Below are positions 41,797-50,231 of a stretch of 64,000 nucleotides of DNA, one piece after another. Origin of the DNA: Streptomyces bluensis (GTDB lineage: Bacteria; Actinomycetota; Actinomycetes; Streptomycetales; Streptomycetaceae); assembly GCF_014650715.1 (NCBI RefSeq), contig NZ_BMVM01000014.1, positions 124,001 through 188,000 of the forward strand, written 5' to 3'. Made by a program: the position numbers and the translations under genes. A model generated the notes under the pieces. The model saw only the letters and a program-made list of their open reading frames with translations, did no database searches and was not told the origin of the DNA. Positions within the stretch are counted from its first letter, which is position 1; the number at the start of each line of letters is the position of its first letter.

Positions 41797-43452
41797 GTGC
41801 TGAGCACGATGCAGGACGTACCGCTGCTGATCTCCAGGATCCTGAGTCATGGATCGGCCCTGCACGGGACATCGCAGGTGACCACATGGGCCGGGGAGGG
41901 CGAACCGCACCGCCGCACCTTCGCCGAGATCGGCGACCGTGCCGCCCAACTCGCCCACGCACTACGCGATGATCTCGGAGTGACCCCCGGAAGTGTTTTG
42001 GGGACACTGATGTGGAACAACGCCGAGCACGTCGAGGCGTACTTCGCGATCCCCTCCATGGGCGCCGTGCTGCACACGCTCAACCTCCGCCTTCCGGCGG
42101 AGCAGCTCGCGTGGATCGTCAACCACGCCGCCGACCGCGTGGTCATCGCGAACGGTTCGCTGCTCCCCCTCCTCGCACCGCTCCTGCCGCACCTCACGTC
42201 GGTCGAGCACGTGGTCGTCTCCGGGCCGGGTGACCGTTCGCTGCTGGCGGGGGTGACCCCGCAGGTGCACGAGTACGAGGAGCTCCTGGCCGGTAAGCCG
42301 ACGACGTACGACTGGCCGGAGCTGGATGAGCGCAGTGCCGCCTCCATGTGCTACACCTCCGGCACGACCGGCGACCCCAAGGGCGTCGTCTACTCCCACA
42401 GGTCGATCTACCTGCACTCCATGCAGGTCAACATGGCCCAGTCCATGGGGCTGACCGATCAGGACACGTCCCTCATCGTCGTCCCCCAGTTCCACGTGAA
42501 CGCCTGGGGGCTGCCCCACGCCACCTTTATGACCGGCGTGAACATGCTGATGCCGGACCGGTTCCTGCAGCCCGGACCGCTCGCCGAGATGATCGAGAAG
42601 GAGCAGCCGACGCATGCGGCGGCCGTCCCGACCATCTGGCAGGGACTGCTCGCCGAGCTCGGCGAGCGCCCCCGTGACGTCGGTTCACTCACTCAGGTCA
42701 CCATCGGCGGCTCGGCCTGTCCGTCCGCGTTGATGGAGGCGTTCGACAAGTTGGGTATGCGTGTCTGCCACGCGTGGGGGATGACGGAGACCTCGCCGCT
42801 GGGCACGGTGGCGCGTCCGCCCGCCCATGTCATCGGCACTGCCCAGGAATTCGAGTACCGGCTCACTCAGGGCCGTTTCCCCGCCGGTGTCGAGGCCCGG
42901 CTCACCGGACCCGGCGGCGAGCGACTGCCCTGGGACGGGGAGTCGGCGGGTGAGCTGGAGGTGCGCGGGCCATGGATCGCGGGCGCGTACTACGGCGGTG
43001 AGGGAGCCGAACCCCTGCGGCCCGCCGACAAGTTCAGCGAGGACGGCTGGCTCAAGACCGGTGACGTCGGCACCATCACCCCGGACGGCTACCTGACCCT
43101 CACCGACCGGGCCAAGGACGTCATCAAGTCGGGCGGCGAGTGGATCTCGTCCGTCGAGCTGGAGAACGCCCTGATGGCCCACCCGGATGTCGCCGAAGCC
43201 GCCGTCGTCGCCGTACCGGACGATAAATGGGGCGAACGACCCCTCGCTACGGTCGTGTTGAAGGACGGCGCCACCGCCGACTTCACGGTCCTCCGGTCCT
43301 TCCTCGCCGATGAGGGCAAGATCGCCAAGTGGCAGCTCCCCGAGCGCTGGACGATCATCGAGTCGGTGCCGAAGACCAGTGTGGGCAAGTTCGACAAGAA
43401 GGTGCTGCGCCGGCGGTACGCCGCGGGGGAGCTGGACGTCACGCGGATCTGA
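41797..43452 (+). CDS. Long-chain fatty acid / acyl-CoA ligase (FadD family)
   Basis: 551 residues, ANL-superfamily AMP-forming ligase. P-loop YTSGTTGDPKGVVYSH, A5 WGMTETSPLG, A7-A8 GWLKTGDVGTI and KSGGEWISSVELEN, and the A10 lysine in TSVGKFDKK. It activates a carboxylic acid to its CoA ester. The adjacent side-chain degradation operon makes a steroid-derived or related acid plausible. GTG 41797 follows GAGGAGG at good spacing. A perfect hairpin with parS follows at 43476-43523. Confidence 0.92.
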   Translation: MLSTMQDVPLLISRILSHGSALHGTSQVTTWAGEGEPHRRTFAEIGDRAAQLAHALRDDLGVTPGSVLGTLMWNNAEHVEAYFAIPSMGAVLHTLNLRLPAEQLAWIVNHAADRVVIANGSLLPLLAPLLPHLTSVEHVVVSGPGDRSLLAGVTPQVHEYEELLAGKPTTYDWPELDERSAASMCYTSGTTGDPKGVVYSHRSIYLHSMQVNMAQSMGLTDQDTSLIVVPQFHVNAWGLPHATFMTGVNMLMPDRFLQPGPLAEMIEKEQPTHAAAVPTIWQGLLAELGERPRDVGSLTQVTIGGSACPSALMEAFDKLGMRVCHAWGMTETSPLGTVARPPAHVIGTAQEFEYRLTQGRFPAGVEARLTGPGGERLPWDGESAGELEVRGPWIAGAYYGGEGAEPLRPADKFSEDGWLKTGDVGTITPDGYLTLTDRAKDVIKSGGEWISSVELENALMAHPDVAEAAVVAVPDDKWGERPLATVVLKDGATADFTVLRSFLADEGKIAKWQLPERWTIIESVPKTSVGKFDKKVLRRRYAAGELDVTRI

Positions 43453-43475
43453 CACGTCGGACAGCCTTTGGCGAG

Positions 43476-43523
43476 TATGTGGCGGGGGCGCTGTTTCACG
43501 TGAAACAGCGCCCCCGCCACATA
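43476..43523. promoter_or_regulatory. 48-bp perfect palindrome containing a consensus parS site; likely also a terminator
   Basis: The two 24-bp halves are exact complements with no spacer. The centre (43492-43507) is TGTTTCACGTGAAACA, the consensus ParB-binding parS site of Streptomyces. It lies between convergent genes, so it can serve both as a ParB loading site for chromosome segregation and as a bidirectional terminator hairpin. Confidence 0.85.
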
Positions 43524-43543
43524 CGGTCGGGCCAGGTTCGTGA

Positions 43544-46500
43544 TCAGTTCGTGCCGATACGGGCCAGCAGGTCCACGATCCGGTCCTGCACCTCGGGGCT
43601 CGTCGAGCGTTCCGCGAGGAACAGCACTGTCTCCCCCGAGGCCAGACGCGGGAGTTCGGCCTGGTCGACGGCGGCGGTATAGACGACGAGCGGAGTGCGG
43701 TTCAACTGGCCGTTGGCGCGCAGCCAGTCGACGATTCCGGCATGGCGGCGGCGTACCTGCAACAGGTCCATCACCACGAGGTTCGGCCGCATCTGCGCGG
43801 CGAGTGTGACCGCGTCCGCGTCGGACGCGGCCCGTGCGACCTGCATGCCACGCCGCTCCAGTGTCGCGGTCAGCGCCAGGGCGATCTCCGCGTGCTGCTC
43901 GATGAGCAGGACGCGCGGGGGATGCTGCTCGGAGTCGCGTGGCGCGAGGGCCTTCAGGAGTACGGCGGGGTCGGCGCCGTACGCCGCGTCCCGCGACGCC
44001 TGCCCGAGGCCCGCCGTCACCAGCACCGGCACCTCGGCGGCTACGGCGGCCTGGCGCAGCGACTGCAGCGCCGTACGTGTGATCGGGCCGGTGAGCGGGT
44101 CGACGAACAGGGCGGCCGGGAAGGCGGCGATCTGTGCGTCGACCTCCTCGCGCGAGTTCACGATGACGGGCCGGTAGCCGCGGTCGCTCAGCGCCTGCTG
44201 GGTGGTGACGTCGGGGGCGGGCCACACGAGGAGGCGGCGCGGGTTGTCGAGCGGCTCCGGGGGGAGCTCGTCGTCCATCGGCCGCGGTTGCGGCTGATCG
44301 GAGACCTCCACCGCGCCACCGGGGCCGTCGAGCGGCTCGGGACCTTCGTCGGCGTTCTCGTCGGGCGCCCCTATGGCATACGAGCGCCCGGCGCCGTCGG
44401 TGACCCCGTCAAGGCGGGACTGGCCGGCGAGTGAGGGCTGCGCGGGGAGCGGGGCCTGGCCGGCCAGAGACGGCTGCGACGGTACGGGTGCCTGCGCGGG
44501 TGCCTGCGCGGCAGGGGCCGGGGCCGCTGCCTGGGCCTGCCCTGGCCCCTGCGGGTGCGGGCGTCCCGCTGCCTCCGGGCGCGCGGCGGGCTCGGGGGGT
44601 GTGCCCAGTTTGCGGCGGCGGCCGGAGACGTTGGTGCCGGAACCGTTGCTCTGGTGCGGGGCAGGCGTGGGGGCGGCGCCTGGCTGGGGCTGGCGGGCGA
44701 ACGGTACGCCTTGGCCGAGCGTGCGCACGCTGATCGCCCGCCCCTGGGTCGAGTTGGGGTCGACCGGTGCGGCGGCCTCGGCGGGCAGCGGCTGCGCGAC
44801 CCGCGCCTGGGATTGTGCCTGGGCCTGCGCTTGGGCTTGTGCCTGTGCGGGTTGTTGCGGCCGCTCGGGCGGGAGCGGGGTGCCGGGCGCCGATGCGGAC
44901 GGCGTGATCTGCTCCGCCGGAGCGGGAGACGAGGCTTGTGCCGGAACTCCGGGTTGTGCGGGAGCGCCGGGTTGTACGGGACGGGCGGCTGGGGCGGGCA
45001 TACCGGCACCGGAGGTGTCGTCTGCCCCGGGCCAGGGCTGGGGACCGGCCTGCACGGGTGTGCCCGGGGGCGGGGTGTCCTGTACGCCCGGCCACGACTG
45101 CGGGGCAGGGCCGACGGGGGGCTGGGGCTGCACGTTCGGCGGCACGGACCCGGCGCCCGCGGGTGCCGCCTGCGCGGGCTGCTGCCCCCGAGCGGGCTGC
45201 GCTGGGACGTGCTGCGCTGGTACGGACTGCCCCGGAGCGGGTGCGCCGGGGGCTCCCTGCACGGGGGCAGCCGGGTTGGGGGCGATCTGGATCGGGAGCT
45301 GGGCGGGGACGGTCACACCCTGAACACCCTGAACACCCTGCGCGGGCACGGGCTGGGGGGATCCGCCCGGGGTTCCCTGGGCGGGGACAGGCTGTGCAGG
45401 CCCCGGAACTCCCTGCCCGGGCACGGGCTGTTGGGCGGGTGCGGTCACTCCGCGTGCGGGCACGGGCTGCGCGGCCGGAGTCGGCACGCCTTGCGGGGGC
45501 ACGGGCTGCTGCCGAGCAACTCCCTGAGGGGGCACAGGCTGCTGTCCCGGAACTCCCTGCGCCGGGACGGCCTGTCCGCCTCCTCCTGAAGCCTGAATGC
45601 CCTGGGCGGCAGCGGCAGTTGCCTGTCCCGGCACGGCGCCCTGCGCGGAGGGCATCTGCGCCGGGATGCCCTGTGCGGGCGCGAGCGCCGCCTCGCCCTG
45701 CTCCGGAGCGCGGCGGGCCCGGCGGCGGCCTGTCGGCGCGGGCAACGGGTGCGGCTGCGGCGGGGTGTGGTCGTCGGACGGATCATGCGGCGCCGTGTCA
45801 TGACGCCCGTGACCGGCCTGAGGCCCACCGGGCATACCGGCACCCGACGTACCACCAGGCACAGCGACAGCTCCCGCACCAGCGGGCGGCACTCCGGCAC
45901 CGGGCACGCCCGGCACTTCGGCGGCCACCTGACCGGCTCCCACTCCGGCACCCACTCCGGCATCCACTGCGGGCCCCAGGGCGGGAACCTGCCCCGCAGC
46001 CTGGGCAGGAACCACGGGAGCTCCAGGGGGCATGGGAGCCGCTGGGCCCCCGGCCCCGCTCACCAGCCCGGCGGCGGCAGCGCCGTGCGCGGCCTCGTAC
46101 TCCGGTGTCCGGTCGGCCGCGGCGGGCGGCAGCGCGAAAACGGCGCGGCCCGGGGTCCCCTGGGGGGCGGCGGCGCGCTCCTCCGCGTTGGCGAGGGCCC
46201 GGCGACGGCGCCCGGTCGGCTGGGGTTGTCCACCGGCAGCGCCCGCGCCCGCACCGGCAGCGTCCGCACCGGAGGGGCCCGGCGCACTCGGTGCCGCGGG
46301 CAGGGCCGGCGGCAGGGCGTGCTGCTCGGTGTTCCGGCGAGCCCGCCGCCCGGCGGGTGCGGGCACGCCCTGTGGCGGCACCGTCTCCCCCAGCCCCGTG
46401 GCCGCGGCGCCCGCCGCATGCTCGGCGGCCGTGACGACCGCGCCCTCGGCGACCCCCTGCGCGCTGTTCTCCGCGGGACTGGGCCGCCCACGCCGCCGTC

Positions 46501-48535
46501 CCGTACCACCGGACCCGGCACCGGAGTCGGCGGACGCCTCCTCGCTGCCCTCGCCCGGCGCCGGCACCGGCGCGGGCTCACCGTCCGCGGCCTCCGCCCG
46601 CCGCCTGCGCCGCCCGGTGGGCGCGGCGGCCTCCGCCTCGGACTCCTCGCCGTCCAGGAACGCGTCCACCGACGACCGATGCGCCCGCCGCCGCCCACGC
46701 CTGGAGGCGTTTCCCGAAGCACTTCCCGCTGCCTCCTCCGGCAGCGCGACCTCGGCACCGACCCCGCCGGCACCGTCAGCACCGACACCATCGGTACCGG
46801 CGCCCTCGGCCACCGCGGCCACCGCGGCTGCGGCGGCGTCGACCGCGGGCTGCTGCTGAGCCGGAACCGCCCCGGCACCGCCGCCGATTGGCACCTCAAG
46901 CACATATGCGCTGCCGCTCATGCCCGGCACCTCGTGCGTCTGCAGCACACCGCCGTGCGCCCGCACGATCCCGCCGACGATCGGCTGGTGCACCGGGTCT
47001 CCCCCGGCATACGGCCCACGCACCTCGATGCGGACGACCTCGCCGCGCTGCGCGGCGGCCACGACCACCGTGTTGTCCATGTAGCCGCCGGTCGTGACGG
47101 GCGAGTTGCCCGTCGCGTCGACCCCGGCGACGTCCGCGATGAGGTGCGCGAGCGCGATCGCGAGCCGCCGCTGGTCCACCTCGGCCTCGATGGGCGGCGC
47201 GTGCACGGCGAACTGCACCCGCCCGGGGCCGATCAGCTCGACGGCCCCGTCGACCCCGGCCGCGACGACGGCGTCGAGCATCACCGCGGTCCGTACGAGA
47301 TCGTCGTCGCCCGAGTCGAGATGCTGGTAGCCGAGGACGTTGTCGACGAGCGTGGTGATGCGCGAGTACCCGGCCGCCAGATGGTGGAGGACCTGGTTGG
47401 CCTCGGGCCAGAGCTGGCCGGCGTCGTCGGCGGCGAGCTTGCCGAGTTCGCCGCGGAGCTGTTCGAGCGGGCCGCGCAGGGAGTGCCCGAGCACGGCGAG
47501 GAGCTGCTCGTGCCGCGCGGCGAGCGCCTCGTACCGGTCCTTCGCGCGCTCGCCGAGCGCCGCGTACCGCTCGTCCCCGGCGGCGAGTTCCTCGGCGTGC
47601 CGCTCGCGCAGTTCGTCGAGCTCGCCGGCGTGCTCCTCACGCAGCTTCCCGAGCTCTTCGGCGTGCTCGGCGGCGAGCTTCTCGATCTCCTCCGCGTGCT
47701 TCGCGGTCTCGGTCTGCTTCTCCTCGGCGAGCGCGTCGTACGGCCGCCGGTCGGTGAAGGTCATGACGGCGCCGACGAGCTGGTCACCGTCGCGCACGGG
47801 CGCGGTGGTCAGGTCGACGGGCACCTTGTTGCCGCTCTTCGACCACAGCACCTGCCCGCGCACCCGGTGCTTGCGCCCCGAGCGCAGGGTGTCGGCGAGA
47901 GGCGACTCCGCATACGGGAAGGGGGAGCCGTCCTCCCGGGAGTGCAGGACGAGGGTGTGCAGCTCCCGCCCGCCGAGATCACTGGCCCTGTAGCCCAGTA
48001 TCTGAGCGGCCGCCGGATTGACGAGCACGATGCGCCCGTCCGTGTCCGTCCCCACCACACCCTCGGAGGCGGCCCGCAGGATCATCTCGGTCTGCCGCTG
48101 CGCACGGGCGAGTTCGGCCTCGGTGTCGACCGTGCCGGACAGGTCGCGCACGACGAGCATGAGCAGCTCGTCACCGGTGTAGCCGTAACCGTCGTACGCC
48201 TGCTGGCCGTTCTCCAGGTTCGCGCTGGTGACCTCGACCGGGAACTCGCTCCCGTCGGTCCTCCGCGCGATCATCCGGGTCGGCTTGGTGCGTCCGTGCG
48301 GGTCGATGGAGTCGGGGCGCCGCATGGACCCGGGGATGAGCCGGGAGTCGAATTCGGGCAGCAGATCGAGCAGCCCGCGCCCCACCAAAGCGGTCCCCGG
48401 GGTTTCGAAGGCCTCCAGGGCGATGGTGTTCGCGTTGACGACGGTCCCGTTGGCGTTGACCAGTACCAACGCATCAGGAAGCGCGTCGAGTATGGCTGCG
48501 AGGCGAGCAGCGCCTCGGGATGGCCTGCTGCTCAC
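43544..48535 (-). CDS. Giant PAS protein with degenerate histidine-kinase core, disordered region and receiver-like domains
   Basis: 1663 residues from GTG 48535. Two PAS domains (about 10-130 and 145-265) precede a coiled coil (270-345; KHAEEIEKLAAEHAEELGK). An H-box-like segment (LLAVLGHSLRGPLEQLRGEL, His351) is followed by a weak ATPase region (361-555) lacking a clear N-box Asn and G1 box, so it is probably a pseudokinase. Residues ~560-1430 are Pro/Ala/Gln/Gly-rich and disordered. The C-terminal ~230 residues hold two receiver-like folds, the second with VVMDLLQVRR supplying a candidate Asp. Likely a signalling scaffold; the input is unknown. Confidence 0.8.
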   Translation of the reverse strand: MSSRPSRGAARLAAILDALPDALVLVNANGTVVNANTIALEAFETPGTALVGRGLLDLLPEFDSRLIPGSMRRPDSIDPHGRTKPTRMIARRTDGSEFPVEVTSANLENGQQAYDGYGYTGDELLMLVVRDLSGTVDTEAELARAQRQTEMILRAASEGVVGTDTDGRIVLVNPAAAQILGYRASDLGGRELHTLVLHSREDGSPFPYAESPLADTLRSGRKHRVRGQVLWSKSGNKVPVDLTTAPVRDGDQLVGAVMTFTDRRPYDALAEEKQTETAKHAEEIEKLAAEHAEELGKLREEHAGELDELRERHAEELAAGDERYAALGERAKDRYEALAARHEQLLAVLGHSLRGPLEQLRGELGKLAADDAGQLWPEANQVLHHLAAGYSRITTLVDNVLGYQHLDSGDDDLVRTAVMLDAVVAAGVDGAVELIGPGRVQFAVHAPPIEAEVDQRRLAIALAHLIADVAGVDATGNSPVTTGGYMDNTVVVAAAQRGEVVRIEVRGPYAGGDPVHQPIVGGIVRAHGGVLQTHEVPGMSGSAYVLEVPIGGGAGAVPAQQQPAVDAAAAAVAAVAEGAGTDGVGADGAGGVGAEVALPEEAAGSASGNASRRGRRRAHRSSVDAFLDGEESEAEAAAPTGRRRRRAEAADGEPAPVPAPGEGSEEASADSGAGSGGTGRRRGRPSPAENSAQGVAEGAVVTAAEHAAGAAATGLGETVPPQGVPAPAGRRARRNTEQHALPPALPAAPSAPGPSGADAAGAGAGAAGGQPQPTGRRRRALANAEERAAAPQGTPGRAVFALPPAAADRTPEYEAAHGAAAAGLVSGAGGPAAPMPPGAPVVPAQAAGQVPALGPAVDAGVGAGVGAGQVAAEVPGVPGAGVPPAGAGAVAVPGGTSGAGMPGGPQAGHGRHDTAPHDPSDDHTPPQPHPLPAPTGRRRARRAPEQGEAALAPAQGIPAQMPSAQGAVPGQATAAAAQGIQASGGGGQAVPAQGVPGQQPVPPQGVARQQPVPPQGVPTPAAQPVPARGVTAPAQQPVPGQGVPGPAQPVPAQGTPGGSPQPVPAQGVQGVQGVTVPAQLPIQIAPNPAAPVQGAPGAPAPGQSVPAQHVPAQPARGQQPAQAAPAGAGSVPPNVQPQPPVGPAPQSWPGVQDTPPPGTPVQAGPQPWPGADDTSGAGMPAPAARPVQPGAPAQPGVPAQASSPAPAEQITPSASAPGTPLPPERPQQPAQAQAQAQAQAQSQARVAQPLPAEAAAPVDPNSTQGRAISVRTLGQGVPFARQPQPGAAPTPAPHQSNGSGTNVSGRRRKLGTPPEPAARPEAAGRPHPQGPGQAQAAAPAPAAQAPAQAPVPSQPSLAGQAPLPAQPSLAGQSRLDGVTDGAGRSYAIGAPDENADEGPEPLDGPGGAVEVSDQPQPRPMDDELPPEPLDNPRRLLVWPAPDVTTQQALSDRGYRPVIVNSREEVDAQIAAFPAALFVDPLTGPITRTALQSLRQAAVAAEVPVLVTAGLGQASRDAAYGADPAVLLKALAPRDSEQHPPRVLLIEQHAEIALALTATLERRGMQVARAASDADAVTLAAQMRPNLVVMDLLQVRRRHAGIVDWLRANGQLNRTPLVVYTAAVDQAELPRLASGETVLFLAERSTSPEVQDRIVDLLARIGTN

Positions 48536-48898
48536 GAGACGCTTCCTCCCTGTTACCGCACCTTGCCGACCGCCCGGGCCATCTTGCCAACCCGCTCGCA
48601 GCGTGTCACGCGAGGGAGTCTACGGGCAGTGGTTGCGCTCGCGACCCCGGATGAGAGGGAGGTCGCATGTGGATCTTTATGGGGATCTGCGGCGGACCTG
48701 TGACCGTGCGTTTCGCTCTGCCGAGAGCGGTGATCCGTTTCGCGAAGGGGGAGCACCGGGTGGTCGACCGCACCTATGTACGGCCGTATACGGGGTCATA
48801 TGTACGGCGCAAGACGGCTCGGTGGCGACCTTCCCGTACTCCGCCCTTTCCCGTGCTCCGCCCCTTCCGTGCTCCACCCTTGCCGTACTGCCTCTCCG
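48536..48898. other. 363-bp intergenic region
   Basis: Contains the PAS-gene promoter zone. Two copies of CCGTACATA surround a TACGGCCGTA palindrome (about 48776-48808), and pyrimidine-rich CCGTGCTCC repeats lie at 48836-48890. No gene is supported. Confidence 0.5.
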
Positions 48899-49414
48899 CT
48901 ACTTGCTGCGGGTGAGGTCGGGAAGCACGGGGACGAGGGCGTCCCATCGGGCGATCTCGCAGCCGTTCCCGCGGTTGAAGCGGGAGTCGACGGTGCGACC
49001 GGCCCAGGTGCCGGTGACGTGGGCGGTGGCCGGACCGCCGTACTGCATCGTGCACACGGTGCCGGGGGCCACGGGAGCGAAGGGGTCCCGTCCCCAGGTC
49101 GTGCTGTGGTCGAGCTTCTCGCAGGCGCCTCGGGCGTCCGGATGACTCCCGCCGTCCGGGTGGCACTCCAGTCTGTACGCCCCGTCGGCGGCACGGCCGG
49201 CGCCCTCGACCGTGACGGTCAGCCGATCTTCGGGAGCCGGTGGGGGTACGGGCACGGGCACCGGTGCGGGCAGCGGCCGGGGTCCACCGCTCTCGGCGTA
49301 GGCCGCCGGGGGCACGGTGGTCAGACCGGTGACCGCTCCCAGGACGGCGGCTCCGACGAGAAACCGGCGGAGGGCGGCGGGACGACGCGAAGGAAAGAAA
49401 GAGGGGCGCACCAT
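48899..49414 (-). CDS. Subtilisin-inhibitor-like (SSI) secreted protein
   Basis: 171 residues with a signal peptide (FLVGAAVLGAVTGLTTVPPAAYA) and a Pro-rich linker (PVPVPVPPPAPE). The C-terminal domain has the SSI pattern: LECHPDGGSHPDARGACEKL, GTVCTMQYGGP (reactive-site region after CTMQY) and a late GNGCEIAR. SSI proteins inhibit extracellular serine proteases and are hallmark Streptomyces secreted proteins. The reactive loop differs from classical SSI (GGPATAHVTGT), so specificity may differ. Start ATG at 49414. Confidence 0.82.
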   Translation of the reverse strand: MVRPSFFPSRRPAALRRFLVGAAVLGAVTGLTTVPPAAYAESGGPRPLPAPVPVPVPPPAPEDRLTVTVEGAGRAADGAYRLECHPDGGSHPDARGACEKLDHSTTWGRDPFAPVAPGTVCTMQYGGPATAHVTGTWAGRTVDSRFNRGNGCEIARWDALVPVLPDLTRSK

Positions 49415-49756
49415 GACCTGCCTAACGCCTCCGGGCGCGCGCGGTTGCGCCACCGCCTCCCTGGCTTCCGCCTCCCTGGCTTCCGGCTTCCCGACCCCCG
49501 GTCCCCGACCCCCGGCTTCCTGTCTTCGGGCCTGAGCTCTTCGGGGCCCGAGCTCTTCGAGGCCGGGGCTCTTCAGGGCCCTCAGGCGCTCAGGGCCCGG
49601 GAGATCGCCCGCGACAAAAAACCACGAGCCACGGACCGCCATACGGCTTTGCCCTGCGGCCTCTCCGCCTAGTACCGTGGGGGGCGATTGGTGACACCCC
49701 GCTGGGCTGTGTCATCATCTGCACACACCACTCGCGCTCGCGCGGGCGGCTGTGCT
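49415..49756. other. 342-bp intergenic region with tandem repeats
   Basis: About 49455-49530 is a tandem stretch of GCCTCCCTGGCTTCC and GACCCCCGGTCCCC units. The last ~80 bp before the tRNA should carry its promoter. No gene is supported. Confidence 0.5.
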
Positions 49757-49847
49757 GGAGGCGTCGCCTAGTCCGGTCTATGGCGCCGCACTGCTAATGC
49801 GGTTTGGGCCTTAAAGCCCATCGAGGGTTCAAATCCCTCCGCCTCCG
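49757..49847 (+). tRNA. tRNA-Ser (anticodon GCU)
   Basis: 91-nt cloverleaf: acceptor GGAGGCG/CGCCTCC, class II variable arm, T-loop GGTTCAAATCC and anticodon GCT in CACTGCTAATG. CCA is not encoded. Confidence 0.97.
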
Positions 49848-50067
49848 CGCCTGCTCTCGAAGCCCCGGTCTCCGATGACTGGGGCTTCGGCTGTTCCGGG
49901 GATTGAATCCGGGGCTCGTACGAGACCCTCCCTGGGCTGTTTTCGCAGGTCAGGTCGGGTGCGGCAAACGGATTTCGCCTCACGCCGCCAGTCATGTAAT
50001 GTTGTTCCCGCAACGCCGACCGGGCCGAAAAGCCCGGAAGGAAGAGCCAACACAACAGAACACACAA

Positions 50068-50140
50068 GCACTCGTAGCTTAACGGATAGAGCATCTGACT
50101 ACGGATCAGAAGGTTGCAGGTTCGAATCCTGCCGAGTGCA
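50068..50140 (+). tRNA. tRNA-Arg (anticodon ACG), attachment site of the integrated element
   Basis: 73-nt cloverleaf: acceptor GCACTCG pairs with CGAGTGC, T-loop GGTTCGAATCC, anticodon ACG in TGACTACGGATCA. Its 3' half is the left end of a 44-bp direct repeat, so it was preserved on integration of the AICE. A CCGGGC/GCCCGG hairpin lies just upstream (about 50018-50035). Confidence 0.97.
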
Positions 50141-50142
50141 CA
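50099..50142 (+). repeat. Left attachment repeat of the AICE
   Basis: 44 bp identical to 61668-61711, starting in the anticodon loop of tRNA-Arg and ending two bases after the tRNA. Confidence 0.93.
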
Positions 50143-50147
50143 GCAGT

Positions 50148-50183
50148 CCAGAGGCCCCGTGGAGAGATCCACGGGGCCTCTGG
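50148..50183. terminator. 16-bp hairpin after tRNA-Arg, inside the element
   Basis: CCAGAGGCCCCGTGGA (50148-50163) and its perfect complement (50168-50183) with a 4-nt loop. It supplies a terminator to the tRNA from the element's side. A related hairpin lies beyond the right att repeat at 61717-61746. Confidence 0.8.
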
Positions 50184-50192
50184 CTTATGCCT

Positions 50193-50214
50193 TGACGGCA
50201 GTGTTTGACGGCAA
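50193..50214. promoter_or_regulatory. Integrase arm-type site candidates, left end
   Basis: TGACGGCA at 50193-50200 and TGACGGCAA at 50206-50214 are direct repeats just inside the left att. The same motif recurs inside the right att (61562-61582), the layout of integrase arm-binding sites. Confidence 0.5.
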
Positions 50215-50231
50215 CCGCATTCGGGTGCGGA

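Noticed and set aside
45749..48703. 984-codon open frame on the plus strand opposite the PAS gene
   Set aside because: Antisense shadow of a real gene with PAS and receiver-like motifs; the reverse product is Arg/Pro/His-rich and without recognisable domains.
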